Shown: positions 1 to 5,551, counted from the stretch's first letter. The stretch is 5,666 bases of DNA from Verrucomicrobiota bacterium (GCA_023443455.1 JAEZUE010000080.1:1-5666), one strand, 5' to 3'. Program-made: numbers and translations. Notes: generated by a model not told the origin, from the sequence alone.

Positions 1-1
1 G

Positions 2-31
2 TTTTCGTGGCTTTTTGTGCCTCTTTGTGGC
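2..31. repeat. Three tandem 10-bp units at window edge
   Basis: Three adjacent decamers are visible: TTTTCGTGGC, TTTTTGTGCC and TCTTTGTGGC, sharing the core TTTSGTGSC or TTTTGTGSC. The array may continue to the left of the window. Similar TTTGTG-rich short repeats are common in intergenic DNA of some bacteria. I assign no function. Confidence 0.5.
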
Positions 32-143
32 GATCCCGCTCGGTTCTGTGACCGAGGAGAATCGTGCCAAAAATGCAGCGTTGTGAGGGATAGCTGTGCA
101 AAGGTCGCAAAACCCAATCCCGCCCCATGCCTGCAGAAGGATC

Positions 144-163
144 GCTCTGCCGTACGGCAGAGC
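144..163. repeat. Perfect 20-bp palindrome
   Basis: GCTCTGCCGTACGGCAGAGC equals its own reverse complement, and as RNA would form an 8-bp stem with a GTAC loop. It lies about 150 bp beyond the ATPase stop on that gene's transcription path, but no T-run follows on either strand, so a classical intrinsic terminator is not supported. It could be a protein-binding operator, a Rho-dependent pause hairpin or a dispersed palindromic repeat. Confidence 0.6.
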
Positions 164-278
164 CGGCGGACCGCACCGTCATAGCGGAGGCCGCCCAGGC
201 CTTCGATCCGTCGTTTTCGTAGTTGGGTCGCAACGTCATCCAGCCATCCCGAATGTTATCCATCCGCGCCTCGACCGA

Positions 279-302
279 GTGCAAATTGCAGAGTTCGACC
301 CC
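279..302 (-). repeat. Left arm of 24-bp inverted repeat flanking the ATPase gene
   Basis: Read on the minus strand this 24-mer begins GGGGTCGAACTCTGCA and ends TTTGCAC. It matches the plus-strand 24-mer at 1975-1998 at 21 of 24 positions, in inverted orientation. Both arms read outward from the ATPase gene. The GGGGTC...TTGCA pattern resembles ends I associate with REP/RAYT-type (Y1 transposase-mobilised) elements; that link is from memory and no transposase is present. Confidence 0.55.
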
Positions 303-313
303 GTTCTCCGGTC

Positions 314-1771
314 CTACATGCCGCGGGTCAGATCCGGGATGTCTTCGGCGAGGATTCCGGCACTGGCCAAACGGGCCCGAATCTCGGGCGAGAGGCTCGG
401 GGCGATGGCGACGAACTCGGGTTTCCATTTCTGGAACCGTCCGTGGGCGGCCAGAAAGACGTTCGCCCCCGATTGCAGCCCGTCGAGCGAGGCGAACAGC
501 TTGTCCGGGTCTCGCTTGCAGGTTCCGAACCGGATCCGGCGTTCCTTCTCGTTGAGCGCGACCAGGTCGATCTCCACGTCGCCACGATCCCAGTAGCCTT
601 GGATGCGTTCGCTGAGCGGGAAGTCACCGAGCCCCAGGCGGCTGCGCTCCTCGTAGAGCTGGCCGACCAACGCTTCCAGGCCGAAGCCTTCGACGGTCGC
701 CAGCCGGTCATCGGCCTGTGCGATCAGTTCGCCCATCGGGCGAAAGGCCGTCGCCGCTACCGGGCGCTGGAGGGCCGAGAGCCAGGAACGCAGGAAATTG
801 TCGCGGATGTAGTAGCGCCCGCTGCGCGCCTTGGCCGGCGCGAGGATGGGGAGCCGGCGTTCGATCATCCGATACCGCTCGGTAAGGATCTTGAGATAGC
901 CGCCCACCTGCTTCGCCTCGCCCGGGCGCGAGGCTTGGGCGATGGCGGCCTCGATGTCGGCGTTGGTGCATCCGGGGTTCCGGGCCAGATGCTGGAGCAC
1001 CATGTCGTAGCGGCCGCGCAGTTCGCGCAGAAACCAGTTGTCGGCCTCGCCGCGCAGCGGGGACGAGCTTGAGAAGAACAACTGCTCCAGCAGCGCGCGG
1101 CGGTCGGCACCAAGGACGCCGCGCTCGAAGGCGTCGCGGTAGAATTTGGGTACGCCTTCGAAGAGATTCCAGAGAAAGAGCAGGCGTCGCGGGTCGTCGT
1201 CCGCATGCGCGCGGAGAATTTCCAGGATCGAGCCGATGTCGAGGTGCCCCAGTTCGAGGCGGTCGGTGGTGCGATTGAAGAGCGGGGCGCTGCGATCCTC
1301 CAGCAGGGCCGCCATCTCGGTGTGCAGCGAGCCGAGGACAATCAGCCCGCCCCCGACTTCGGTGGCGCGCGCGGAGAGACGATCCACCACGGCTTGGAGA
1401 AACGAGCAGAAGTCGCCCAGTTGCTTGCGGTGAAAGTACTGGAACTCGTCGATGGCGACGATATGGCCGGTCTCCGCGAGACGGCCGATCAGCTTGGCGA
1501 GGTCTGCCAAGTCCGAGACCCGGTCGGGCATGCCGAACGTTTCCAGATAGCCGTTGCAAGTGGCCACCACGCCCACCGGATCGGAATCGGGAATTTGCAG
1601 ATAGATCGTGCGGGCCCGCTCCTGGGCGCTGAGCGCTTCCTGGATCAGGGTGGTTTTGCCGATGCGGCGGCGGCCGGAGATCTGCAGGAAGAACCACCGC
1701 CTGCGATCAAGGATTGCCCGGAGCTGCGCCAGCTCGGAACGGCGACCGTAGAAACTCCAAAGAGTAGGCAT
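314..1771 (-). CDS. AAA+ ATPase of the DUF234 (archaeal ATPase-like) family
   Basis: A cytoplasmic P-loop ATPase of 485 residues, the usual size for the family, so probably complete. The N-terminus FYGRRSEL (7-14) is the family's typical entry. Walker A is GRRRIGKT (33-40) and Walker B is IVAIDEF (104-110). A sensor-1-like strand is LIVLGSLHTEM (143-153). A winged-helix-like region follows (about 260-320, with YLKILTERYRMIERRLP), then the family motif YYIRDNFLRSW. The C-terminal third matches the DUF234 region, thought to be PD-(D/E)XK nuclease-like. It has EIDLVA (400-405) and FGTCK (415-419), where the family usually has ECK; the acidic residue is Thr417 here. Biological role in this family is largely unknown; links to mobile DNA or defence are speculation. 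The start is supported by a weak AAGGGA five bases upstream. The gene stands alone, enclosed by inverted repeats. Confidence 0.92.
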   Translation of the reverse strand: MPTLWSFYGRRSELAQLRAILDRRRWFFLQISGRRRIGKTTLIQEALSAQERARTIYLQIPDSDPVGVVATCNGYLETFGMPDRVSDLADLAKLIGRLAETGHIVAIDEFQYFHRKQLGDFCSFLQAVVDRLSARATEVGGGLIVLGSLHTEMAALLEDRSAPLFNRTTDRLELGHLDIGSILEILRAHADDDPRRLLFLWNLFEGVPKFYRDAFERGVLGADRRALLEQLFFSSSSPLRGEADNWFLRELRGRYDMVLQHLARNPGCTNADIEAAIAQASRPGEAKQVGGYLKILTERYRMIERRLPILAPAKARSGRYYIRDNFLRSWLSALQRPVAATAFRPMGELIAQADDRLATVEGFGLEALVGQLYEERSRLGLGDFPLSERIQGYWDRGDVEIDLVALNEKERRIRFGTCKRDPDKLFASLDGLQSGANVFLAAHGRFQKWKPEFVAIAPSLSPEIRARLASAGILAEDIPDLTRGM

Positions 1772-1776
1772 ATCAA

Positions 1777-1813
1777 TCCCTTAACATAAAAACTTTTACG
1801 GTAGCGGACTCAA
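1777..1813 (-). promoter_or_regulatory. Candidate promoter and RBS of the ATPase gene
   Basis: Reading the minus strand, TTGAGT (1813-1808) resembles a -35 box. It is followed by an AT-rich stretch with TTTATG at 17-bp spacing or TATGTT at 19-bp spacing as a weak -10. AAGGGA (1782-1777) then lies five bases before the ATG and could be a modest Shine-Dalgarno. The patch is clearly more AT-rich than its surroundings. The boxes match consensus only partly. Confidence 0.3.
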
Positions 1814-1873
1814 ATGCGCAATTCATTTCAGAATAACGGCTAGAGTGATTTCTTATCAAGGGATGGCTTGATC

Positions 1874-1957
1874 GTGGCGGCCGCGATCCCGGAGTCGATC
1901 CGCGCGCTCTGGCAGGAGCTGCACGGCGACCGCCGGCAAGAGCTGGTCTTCATTGGC
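1874..1957 (+). pseudogene. Remnant of a CobW-type GTPase C-terminus
   Basis: The plus-strand frame reads IPESIRALWQELHGDRRQEL then VFIG. GDRRQELVFIG is the hallmark of the CobW C-terminal domain found in CobW/COG0523 metal-chaperone GTPases. Neither the upstream GTPase domain nor the rest of the C-terminal domain is present. The similarity stops at the G-run starting at 1959, and upstream sequence becomes the ATPase promoter. About 25 codons survive, so this is a dead fragment. A TTG-initiated frame of 86 codons runs through it, but its second half shows no family resemblance. Confidence 0.6.
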
Positions 1958-1958
1958 T

Positions 1959-1968
1959 GGGGGGGGGG
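1959..1968 (+). repeat. Run of ten G residues
   Basis: A homopolymer of ten G lies exactly where CobW similarity ends, followed by AAATA and a further five G. Such tracts are prone to slippage and to sequencing error, so the exact count is uncertain. It may mark a junction between the CobW fragment and inserted DNA. Confidence 0.7.
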
Positions 1969-1974
1969 AAATAG

Positions 1975-1998
1975 GGGGTCAAACTTTGCACTTTGCAC
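1975..1998 (+). repeat. Right arm of 24-bp inverted repeat flanking the ATPase gene
   Basis: On the plus strand this 24-mer begins GGGGTCAAACTTTGCA and ends TTTGCAC. It is the inverted partner of 279-302, with three mismatches. It contains a small internal duplication, CTTTGCACTTTGCAC. Together the arms bound a segment of 1,720 bp holding the ATPase gene and the CobW fragment. The segment from 1999 to about 2121, between this arm and the lipocalin remnant, contains nothing I recognise. Confidence 0.55.
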
Positions 1999-2121
1999 AG
2001 CGGACGACGTCACGCGGTGGGCAGCCCGATACGGGTTGGATCGTAACCTGTGGCTTTGGGCAGCCGGGCACCTTCGGAGCGCCGACGCCGGAGGGGACCT
2101 CCACCTGCAGCCGAGCGACAA

Positions 2122-2318
2122 CTCCTGATCACGCACTTGGATCCCGAGTACACCCAACCGTCATCGGCCGCAACAAACGTGACTTCGTCTGGATCATGGC
2201 GCGCACGCCCCAGATTCCCGAGGCCGACTACCAGCGACTGGTCGCCGAGTTGGCCGCGCAGGGCTACGACACCGCCAAGCTGCGCCGGGTCCCGCAGCAG
2301 TGGCCCACCGCGCCGTGA
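2122..2318 (+). pseudogene. C-terminal remnant of a Blc-type lipocalin, frameshifted
   Basis: Two plus-strand frames join into one lipocalin C-terminus. Frame 2122-2159 reads LLITHLDPEYTQP, matching the 'LDxEY' strand of bacterial outer-membrane lipocalins. Frame 2160-2318 reads VIGRNKRDFVWIMARTP, matching the 'rdylWILsRtP' strand, then an amphipathic helix (EADYQRLVAELAAQGYD) and the end RRVPQQW before a TGA stop. Deleting one base near 2159-2160 (CCGTC from an ancestral CCGGTC) would explain the shift. The signal peptide, GxW motif and most of the barrel are absent. Lipocalins of this family bind lipids at the outer membrane; this copy cannot be functional. Confidence 0.65.
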
Positions 2319-2340
2319 AGCGCACCCCTCGCCATCCGCC

Positions 2341-2470
2341 CGCCAGCTCAACATCCAGCCGACGGCCCGATATCAAAGATATCGTAATGACCCCATCTTC
2401 CGCCGCGCCAGCTCAACATCCAGCCGACGGCCCGATATCAAAGATATCGTAATGACCCCATCTTCCGCCG
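2341..2470. repeat. Perfect tandem duplication of a 65-bp unit
   Basis: Bases 2341-2405 and 2406-2470 are identical over all 65 positions, with no further copy on either side. Each unit contains the palindrome CGATATC-AAA-GATATCG (2368-2384 and 2433-2449), a 7-bp stem with a three-base loop. On the minus strand each unit contains GGGGTCATTACGATATC, which starts with the same GGGGTC as the 24-bp repeats around the ATPase gene. Perfect identity suggests a recent duplication. The right copy encodes the end of the minus-strand gene that follows. Confidence 0.9.
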
Positions 2471-2892
2471 GCGATGGCGACACGGTCGGCCGCATTGGGT
2501 AGGACTCGCTCGGCGATCTTGCTGCGCGTGGCGTACCACGGATGTCGGCGGTACACCTCGGCGATCAATTCATCGCCGCGTTTTCCGGCGTTGGCTTGGG
2601 CGAAGCGGGAAACCCGCGGCGAGCGCTTTGCTCCGGATTCGGCCCGGCCCGAGGGGGTGAGTGTCCAGTGTTGGTCGTCGGCGACCAACAAGCCTCGTTC
2701 GATGAGGCGGCGTTTGTCCGCGTAGCTGGTGAACGAAAAGCCGCCGAACTGGTAGGGCACGAACTCGTAGCTTGGTTCGGTTTCCGACTCCTGCACATAG
2801 AGGAAGAGCAGCTTCTGGAAATCGGTGTGCGCTGCTGTGCCACCGAGGGCATCGAGGAGCGAGAGGAGCAGGCGTTGACGGGCGAACAGCAT
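2413..2892 (-). CDS. Hypothetical protein, probably C-terminally truncated
   Basis: A 159-residue protein when started at the ATG at 2890-2892 (MLFARQRLLLSLLDALGG). The frame is open upstream to an ATG at 3051, but the extra 53 residues are Arg/Ser-rich and look non-coding. No clear Shine-Dalgarno precedes either start. Conserved-looking segments are TDFQKLLFLYVQE (23-35), YEFVPYQFGGFSFTSYADKR (42-61) followed by LIERGLL, a compact winged-helix-like layout, and RHPWYATRSKIAERVL. From memory, proteins of this type are found beside or fused to DUF488 domains in bacteria, but no DUF488 sequence follows here. The last 18 residues (GGRWGHYDIFDIGPSAGC) come entirely from the 65-bp tandem repeat, so the natural C-terminus was probably replaced by the repeat insertion. 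It may be a pseudogene. Function unknown. Confidence 0.65.
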   Translation of the reverse strand: MLFARQRLLLSLLDALGGTAAHTDFQKLLFLYVQESETEPSYEFVPYQFGGFSFTSYADKRRLIERGLLVADDQHWTLTPSGRAESGAKRSPRVSRFAQANAGKRGDELIAEVYRRHPWYATRSKIAERVLPNAADRVAIAGGRWGHYDIFDIGPSAGC

Positions 2893-3043
2893 GAGCGGAA
2901 ACACCGGGGATAGGGTATGCCGGCGGGAGCGAAAAGCGAAGAATGGAGGGCGTCGCATGGATTGGTCTTGGCTATGATCGGCCGTCCGGTCCGAGTCCCT
3001 CTGGGCTCTAGGAGTAAGGAGGGAACGGCAGCTTCGGAATACC

Positions 3044-3067
3044 CGGCACACCGGAGCTGGTGTGCCG
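3044..3067. repeat. Hairpin repeat, copy 1 (stem CGGCACACC/GGTGTGCCG)
   Basis: A 9-bp perfect inverted repeat with the six-base loop GGAGCT. The right arm continues as GGTGTGCCGTG, shared with the hairpin at 5308-5337. No T-run follows on either strand, so it is unlikely to be a terminator by itself. It is best read as a dispersed palindromic element or a binding site. Confidence 0.6.
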
Positions 3068-3263
3068 TGCTGTAGAAGGGTGGGGTGTTGGTCGCGGTTT
3101 ACTGACGAGGTGGCAGTGTCCGTTGGTCGATTATCCGCCCGGATGGAGCCGGAAATTTTCGGGCAGGCCCGCGCAGGGTCTGTTCCTCACCTCGCCCCTC
3201 TTCCTGGTCTTCCGCTTGGTCCCGTGGTGTGGCCCGCCGCGGTTGGCATGGCCATGTTGCGCT

Positions 3264-3290
3264 TCAAGTCTGCGGGATGCCGGCCGATAG
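3264..3290 (+). promoter_or_regulatory. Candidate sigma-28 (FliA) promoter of the chemoreceptor gene
   Basis: TCAAGTCT (3264-3271), eleven bases, then GCCGATAG (3283-3290). The classical FliA consensus is TAAAGTTT-N11-GCCGATAA, so the match is six of eight and seven of eight with exact spacing. Transcription would begin around 3297, giving a leader of only about 12 bases before the ATG at 3309. That agrees with the lack of a Shine-Dalgarno there. Sigma-28 control is typical of motility and chemotaxis genes. Confidence 0.6.
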
Positions 3291-3308
3291 CGAATTACCC
3301 CGCCCCAC

Positions 3309-5279
3309 ATGCGTACCCTGAGTCTTGAACGCAGGATCCTCCTTCTGGTCCTGCTGCCCCTGCTGGGCGGCCTCGTGCCGGCCCTGCTGATCGTCCTCCG
3401 TGCCCATTCCGAAGTGACCGAGCTGCGCCAGCTCGGCCTGCTCTCCGAAATGGTCTGGAAACTCGGCGCCCTCGAGTCGCGCCTCGCCCAGGAATTCTCC
3501 AACTGGTACATGTTCATCCCCAATTCGGAGCAGCCCCGCGATGCCATCGCCGAAGCTCGCCAGAAACAGGATCAGTGGCGCGGCGACACCGATGCCGCCG
3601 TCGCCGCCTACCAGAGTCAGCGCTCCCACATCGATGTTCGCCAGCTCTCCGGCCCGTTGCGGGGCGCGCTTACCCGGATCGACCAACGTATCGCCGCTTT
3701 GCCCGCACTCCGTGAGGCCGTCTACCATCAGGTGCCCGGTGCGAAGGCCGACGCCATCATCGATGGCTATCGGGATTTCCAGCGCGATGTCAGCAGCGTC
3801 CTTCCGCTGCTCGTCGACGCCTCGACCAACGACGTGGTTGTGCGCAAGCTCGCCGTGCTCCCCAAGCTCATGCTCGCCCGCAAGGCCCTCGTCGATTCCG
3901 GCGGCATGATCTACTATTACCATCAGCTGCGCACCGCCCAGCCGCCTCGCCAGCTTTCCCCCCGCGAGGCGCTCTTCATGCTCAACAGCGTCGACCTCGC
4001 CGAGACCCACTGGCAGGACATCGTCGCGTTCAGTCAGGGTGCGCTTCGCGACCACCTCGTCGCCCTGCACGACTCCACCGCCTACCGGCGGGCGATCGAA
4101 CTCATCCGCGGGCACGGTCAGGCCGCCCTCGACAACACCGCTCCGCCCCTGGCTTCCACGCAGGAGTGGGAACCGCACTGGGCGCTCATCGACGTGCAGC
4201 TCGGCAAGGAGATCGACGCTGTCCGCGAGGATTTCAAGACGACCTGTGCAACCCTCACCAGTCGCGCCCAGACCCGCCGACTCTGGGCGGGTGTCGCTGT
4301 GGTGTTGGCCGTGGGGCTGGTCCTTGTCTGTACCCGGCAGCTCGGTCGCAGCATTGCCGGCCCGGTCATGAGCACCACCAACGAGCTCTACGACGAAGCC
4401 CGCAAGTCCGCCGAGGAGGCCGCCGCGTTGCGCCTTGCCGCCGCCACGGTCGCGGAAGGCTCGGCCGCGCAGGCCGCCTCGCTCGAGGAGACCAGCTCCA
4501 CCTTGGAGGAGGTCTCCGGCATGACTCGCACCAACGCCGAGCACGCCGCCCAAGCCCAGCAATCCGCCGCCACCGCGCGCACGGCGGCCGAGAAGGGCGC
4601 CGAGCAGATGCGCCGCCTCGACGAGGCGATGGCTGCGCTGCGCGACTCCAGCCGCGACGTCACCCGCATCATCAAGACCATCGACGAGATCGCCTTCCAG
4701 ACCAACCTCCTCGCCCTCAACGCGGCGGTCGAAGCTGCCCGGGCCGGCGAGGCCGGCGCCGGTTTCGCGGTCGTCGCCGACGAGGTTCGCACTCTCGCCC
4801 AACGCTGCGCCACCGCCGCGCGCGAGACCACCGACAAAATCACCCACTCGGGCGAACGCACCGCCACCGGCGCCGCGCTCGGCGCCGAGGTGGGCCAGAC
4901 CCTCGCTGACATTCTCGGCAAGGTCCGCGAGCTTGAGACCACGGTCGCCGCGATCGCCTCGGCCTCCCGCGAACAGAGCGCCGGTATCGGACAGATAACC
5001 ACAGCTTCGCACCAGATCGGCAAGGTCACCCAGGCCAATGCCGCCTCCGCCCAGGAGACCGCAGCCTCCGCCGAGCAGCTTGAATATCGTGCCCGCTCTT
5101 TCATGCAGGCGTCGCGGCACCTGCAGGAGGTCGTGCTCGGTCGGGCCGCTGCGTTGACCTCCGCAGGCGCGTCAGCCGAAGCCACCGCCTCCCGCCCATC
5201 GCCGCAAGTTGATCGCCTGTCGTCACGGCGAGCCTCCGTCCGGACCGAGTTCGCGGGGGGCGGCGCGAGCCGGCGTTGA
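3309..5279 (+). CDS. Methyl-accepting chemotaxis protein with NIT-like sensor region
   Basis: A 656-residue inner-membrane chemoreceptor that would signal ligand state to CheA/CheW. TM1 spans about 10-30 (ILLLVLLPLLGG onward), a periplasmic region of about 290 residues follows, and TM2 is about 326-341. The all-helical periplasmic region, with LGALESRLAQEFSNWYMF near its start, resembles NIT (nitrate/nitrite-sensing) domains; the ligand is not proven. After TM2 there is GRSIAGPV but no recognisable second HAMP helix, so HAMP looks absent or degenerate. Methylation-type motifs AASLEETSS (389-397) and SSTLEEVSG (396-404) precede the hairpin tip. The tip, DEIAFQTNLLALNAAVEAAR (459-478) followed by AGEAGAGFAVVADEVRTLAQ, is a near-perfect family signature. 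The tail after about 610 is Ala/Ser/Arg-rich and lacks a CheR-docking pentapeptide. The gene is monocistronic as far as can be seen, with a FliA-like promoter upstream. A long open frame antisense to it is a GC-rich shadow. Confidence 0.95.
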   Translation: MRTLSLERRILLLVLLPLLGGLVPALLIVLRAHSEVTELRQLGLLSEMVWKLGALESRLAQEFSNWYMFIPNSEQPRDAIAEARQKQDQWRGDTDAAVAAYQSQRSHIDVRQLSGPLRGALTRIDQRIAALPALREAVYHQVPGAKADAIIDGYRDFQRDVSSVLPLLVDASTNDVVVRKLAVLPKLMLARKALVDSGGMIYYYHQLRTAQPPRQLSPREALFMLNSVDLAETHWQDIVAFSQGALRDHLVALHDSTAYRRAIELIRGHGQAALDNTAPPLASTQEWEPHWALIDVQLGKEIDAVREDFKTTCATLTSRAQTRRLWAGVAVVLAVGLVLVCTRQLGRSIAGPVMSTTNELYDEARKSAEEAAALRLAAATVAEGSAAQAASLEETSSTLEEVSGMTRTNAEHAAQAQQSAATARTAAEKGAEQMRRLDEAMAALRDSSRDVTRIIKTIDEIAFQTNLLALNAAVEAARAGEAGAGFAVVADEVRTLAQRCATAARETTDKITHSGERTATGAALGAEVGQTLADILGKVRELETTVAAIASASREQSAGIGQITTASHQIGKVTQANAASAQETAASAEQLEYRARSFMQASRHLQEVVLGRAAALTSAGASAEATASRPSPQVDRLSSRRASVRTEFAGGGASRR

Positions 5280-5307
5280 TCGGGATGTTGGTGGCGCGAA
5301 AACGAAA

Positions 5308-5337
5308 ACACGGCACACCAGTGCCGGTGTGCCGTGT
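5308..5337 (-). terminator. Strong hairpin with T-rich tail on the minus strand (hairpin repeat, copy 2)
   Basis: ACACGGCACACC (5308-5319) pairs perfectly with GGTGTGCCGTGT (5326-5337), a 12-bp stem with a six-base loop. Reading the minus strand, the stem is followed by TTTTCGTTTTC, fitting an intrinsic terminator for the reading frame ending at 5354, 16 bases earlier. On the plus strand it lies 28 bases after the chemoreceptor stop without a T-run, so it may only partly terminate that transcript. Its inner 9-bp stem is identical to that at 3044-3067. Confidence 0.6.
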
Positions 5338-5353
5338 CGTGGACGGTTAAGTG

Positions 5354-5551
5354 TTAGTTGGTGAGTTCGGTACGCCCTGGCGGCGTCCGACGGCCGACCA
5401 CCACCAAGGTGGAGCCGAGGTAATGCCATTGGTTGTCGGCCCCGGTCGCATAGCCGTCGACGTAGTAGACGGCTTCCGTGACCGGTACGATCGGATGATA
5501 GGTAACAAACTGTCCGGGTTGATGGGTAACACATAGCGGAATGCTATAGAG
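5354..5551 (-). pseudogene. Start-less reading frame, probable C-terminal remnant of an unknown gene
   Basis: This minus-strand frame is open for 65 codons between a TAA at 5552-5554 and a TAA at 5354-5356. It contains VYYVDGYATGADNQWHYLGS then TLVVVGRRTPPGRTELTN. The composition (aromatic and beta-strand-like residues, balanced charges, GC-ending codons such as TAC, GTC, GAC, GGC and ACC) looks like real protein. The overlapping ATG-initiated frames on this strand are Arg/Ser/Pro-rich shadows by comparison. No ATG, GTG or early TTG start lies in frame upstream of the conserved-looking part, so it is either a decayed gene end or is joined to an upstream frame by a frameshift. The terminator-like hairpin immediately after it supports a real gene end. 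Family not recognised. Confidence 0.4.

Larger units (their letters stand above)
1..313. other. Left intergenic region, no convincing gene
   Basis: No reading frame here looks like a protein I can recognise. The open frames that run through it are short or are extensions of frames antisense to the ATPase. What it holds is listed separately: a 10-bp tandem repeat at the edge, a perfect 20-bp palindrome, and a 24-bp motif repeated in inverted orientation beyond the ATPase gene. A minus-strand frame after the ATPase stop, through about 300-100, has no family resemblance that I can see. Confidence 0.55.
2893..3308. other. Divergent intergenic region
   Basis: This 416-bp stretch separates the truncated minus-strand gene from the chemoreceptor gene. 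It contains a hairpin repeat at 3044-3067 and a sigma-28-type promoter at 3264-3290. A purine-rich AGGAGTAAGGAGGG at about 3010-3023 looks like a ribosome-binding site, but no credible gene follows it. Short open frames on both strands here have no recognisable content. Confidence 0.55.

Noticed and set aside
708..1697. A 329-codon minus-strand frame inside the ATPase gene
   Set aside because: Arg/Pro-rich out-of-frame shadow; the ATPase frame carries intact Walker A and B motifs over the same DNA.
2341..2470. CRISPR array
   Set aside because: The two 65-bp copies are directly adjacent with no spacers, so they are a tandem duplication.
2893..3051. N-terminal extension of the truncated minus-strand gene to the ATG at 3051
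   Set aside because: The 53 extra residues are Arg/Ser-rich without structure, and the extension would start inside the hairpin repeat. The ATG at 2890-2892 begins the protein-like sequence.
3060..3328. Plus-strand small frames upstream of the chemoreceptor (76-88 codons)
   Set aside because: They start inside the hairpin repeat, show no recognisable motif, and overlap the FliA-type promoter and the start of the chemoreceptor gene.
3264..5120. A 618-codon open frame on the minus strand opposite the chemoreceptor gene
   Set aside because: It is Gly/Leu-rich with no recognisable domain, and it mirrors a textbook chemoreceptor coding frame on the other strand. Long antisense frames are expected in GC-rich genes.
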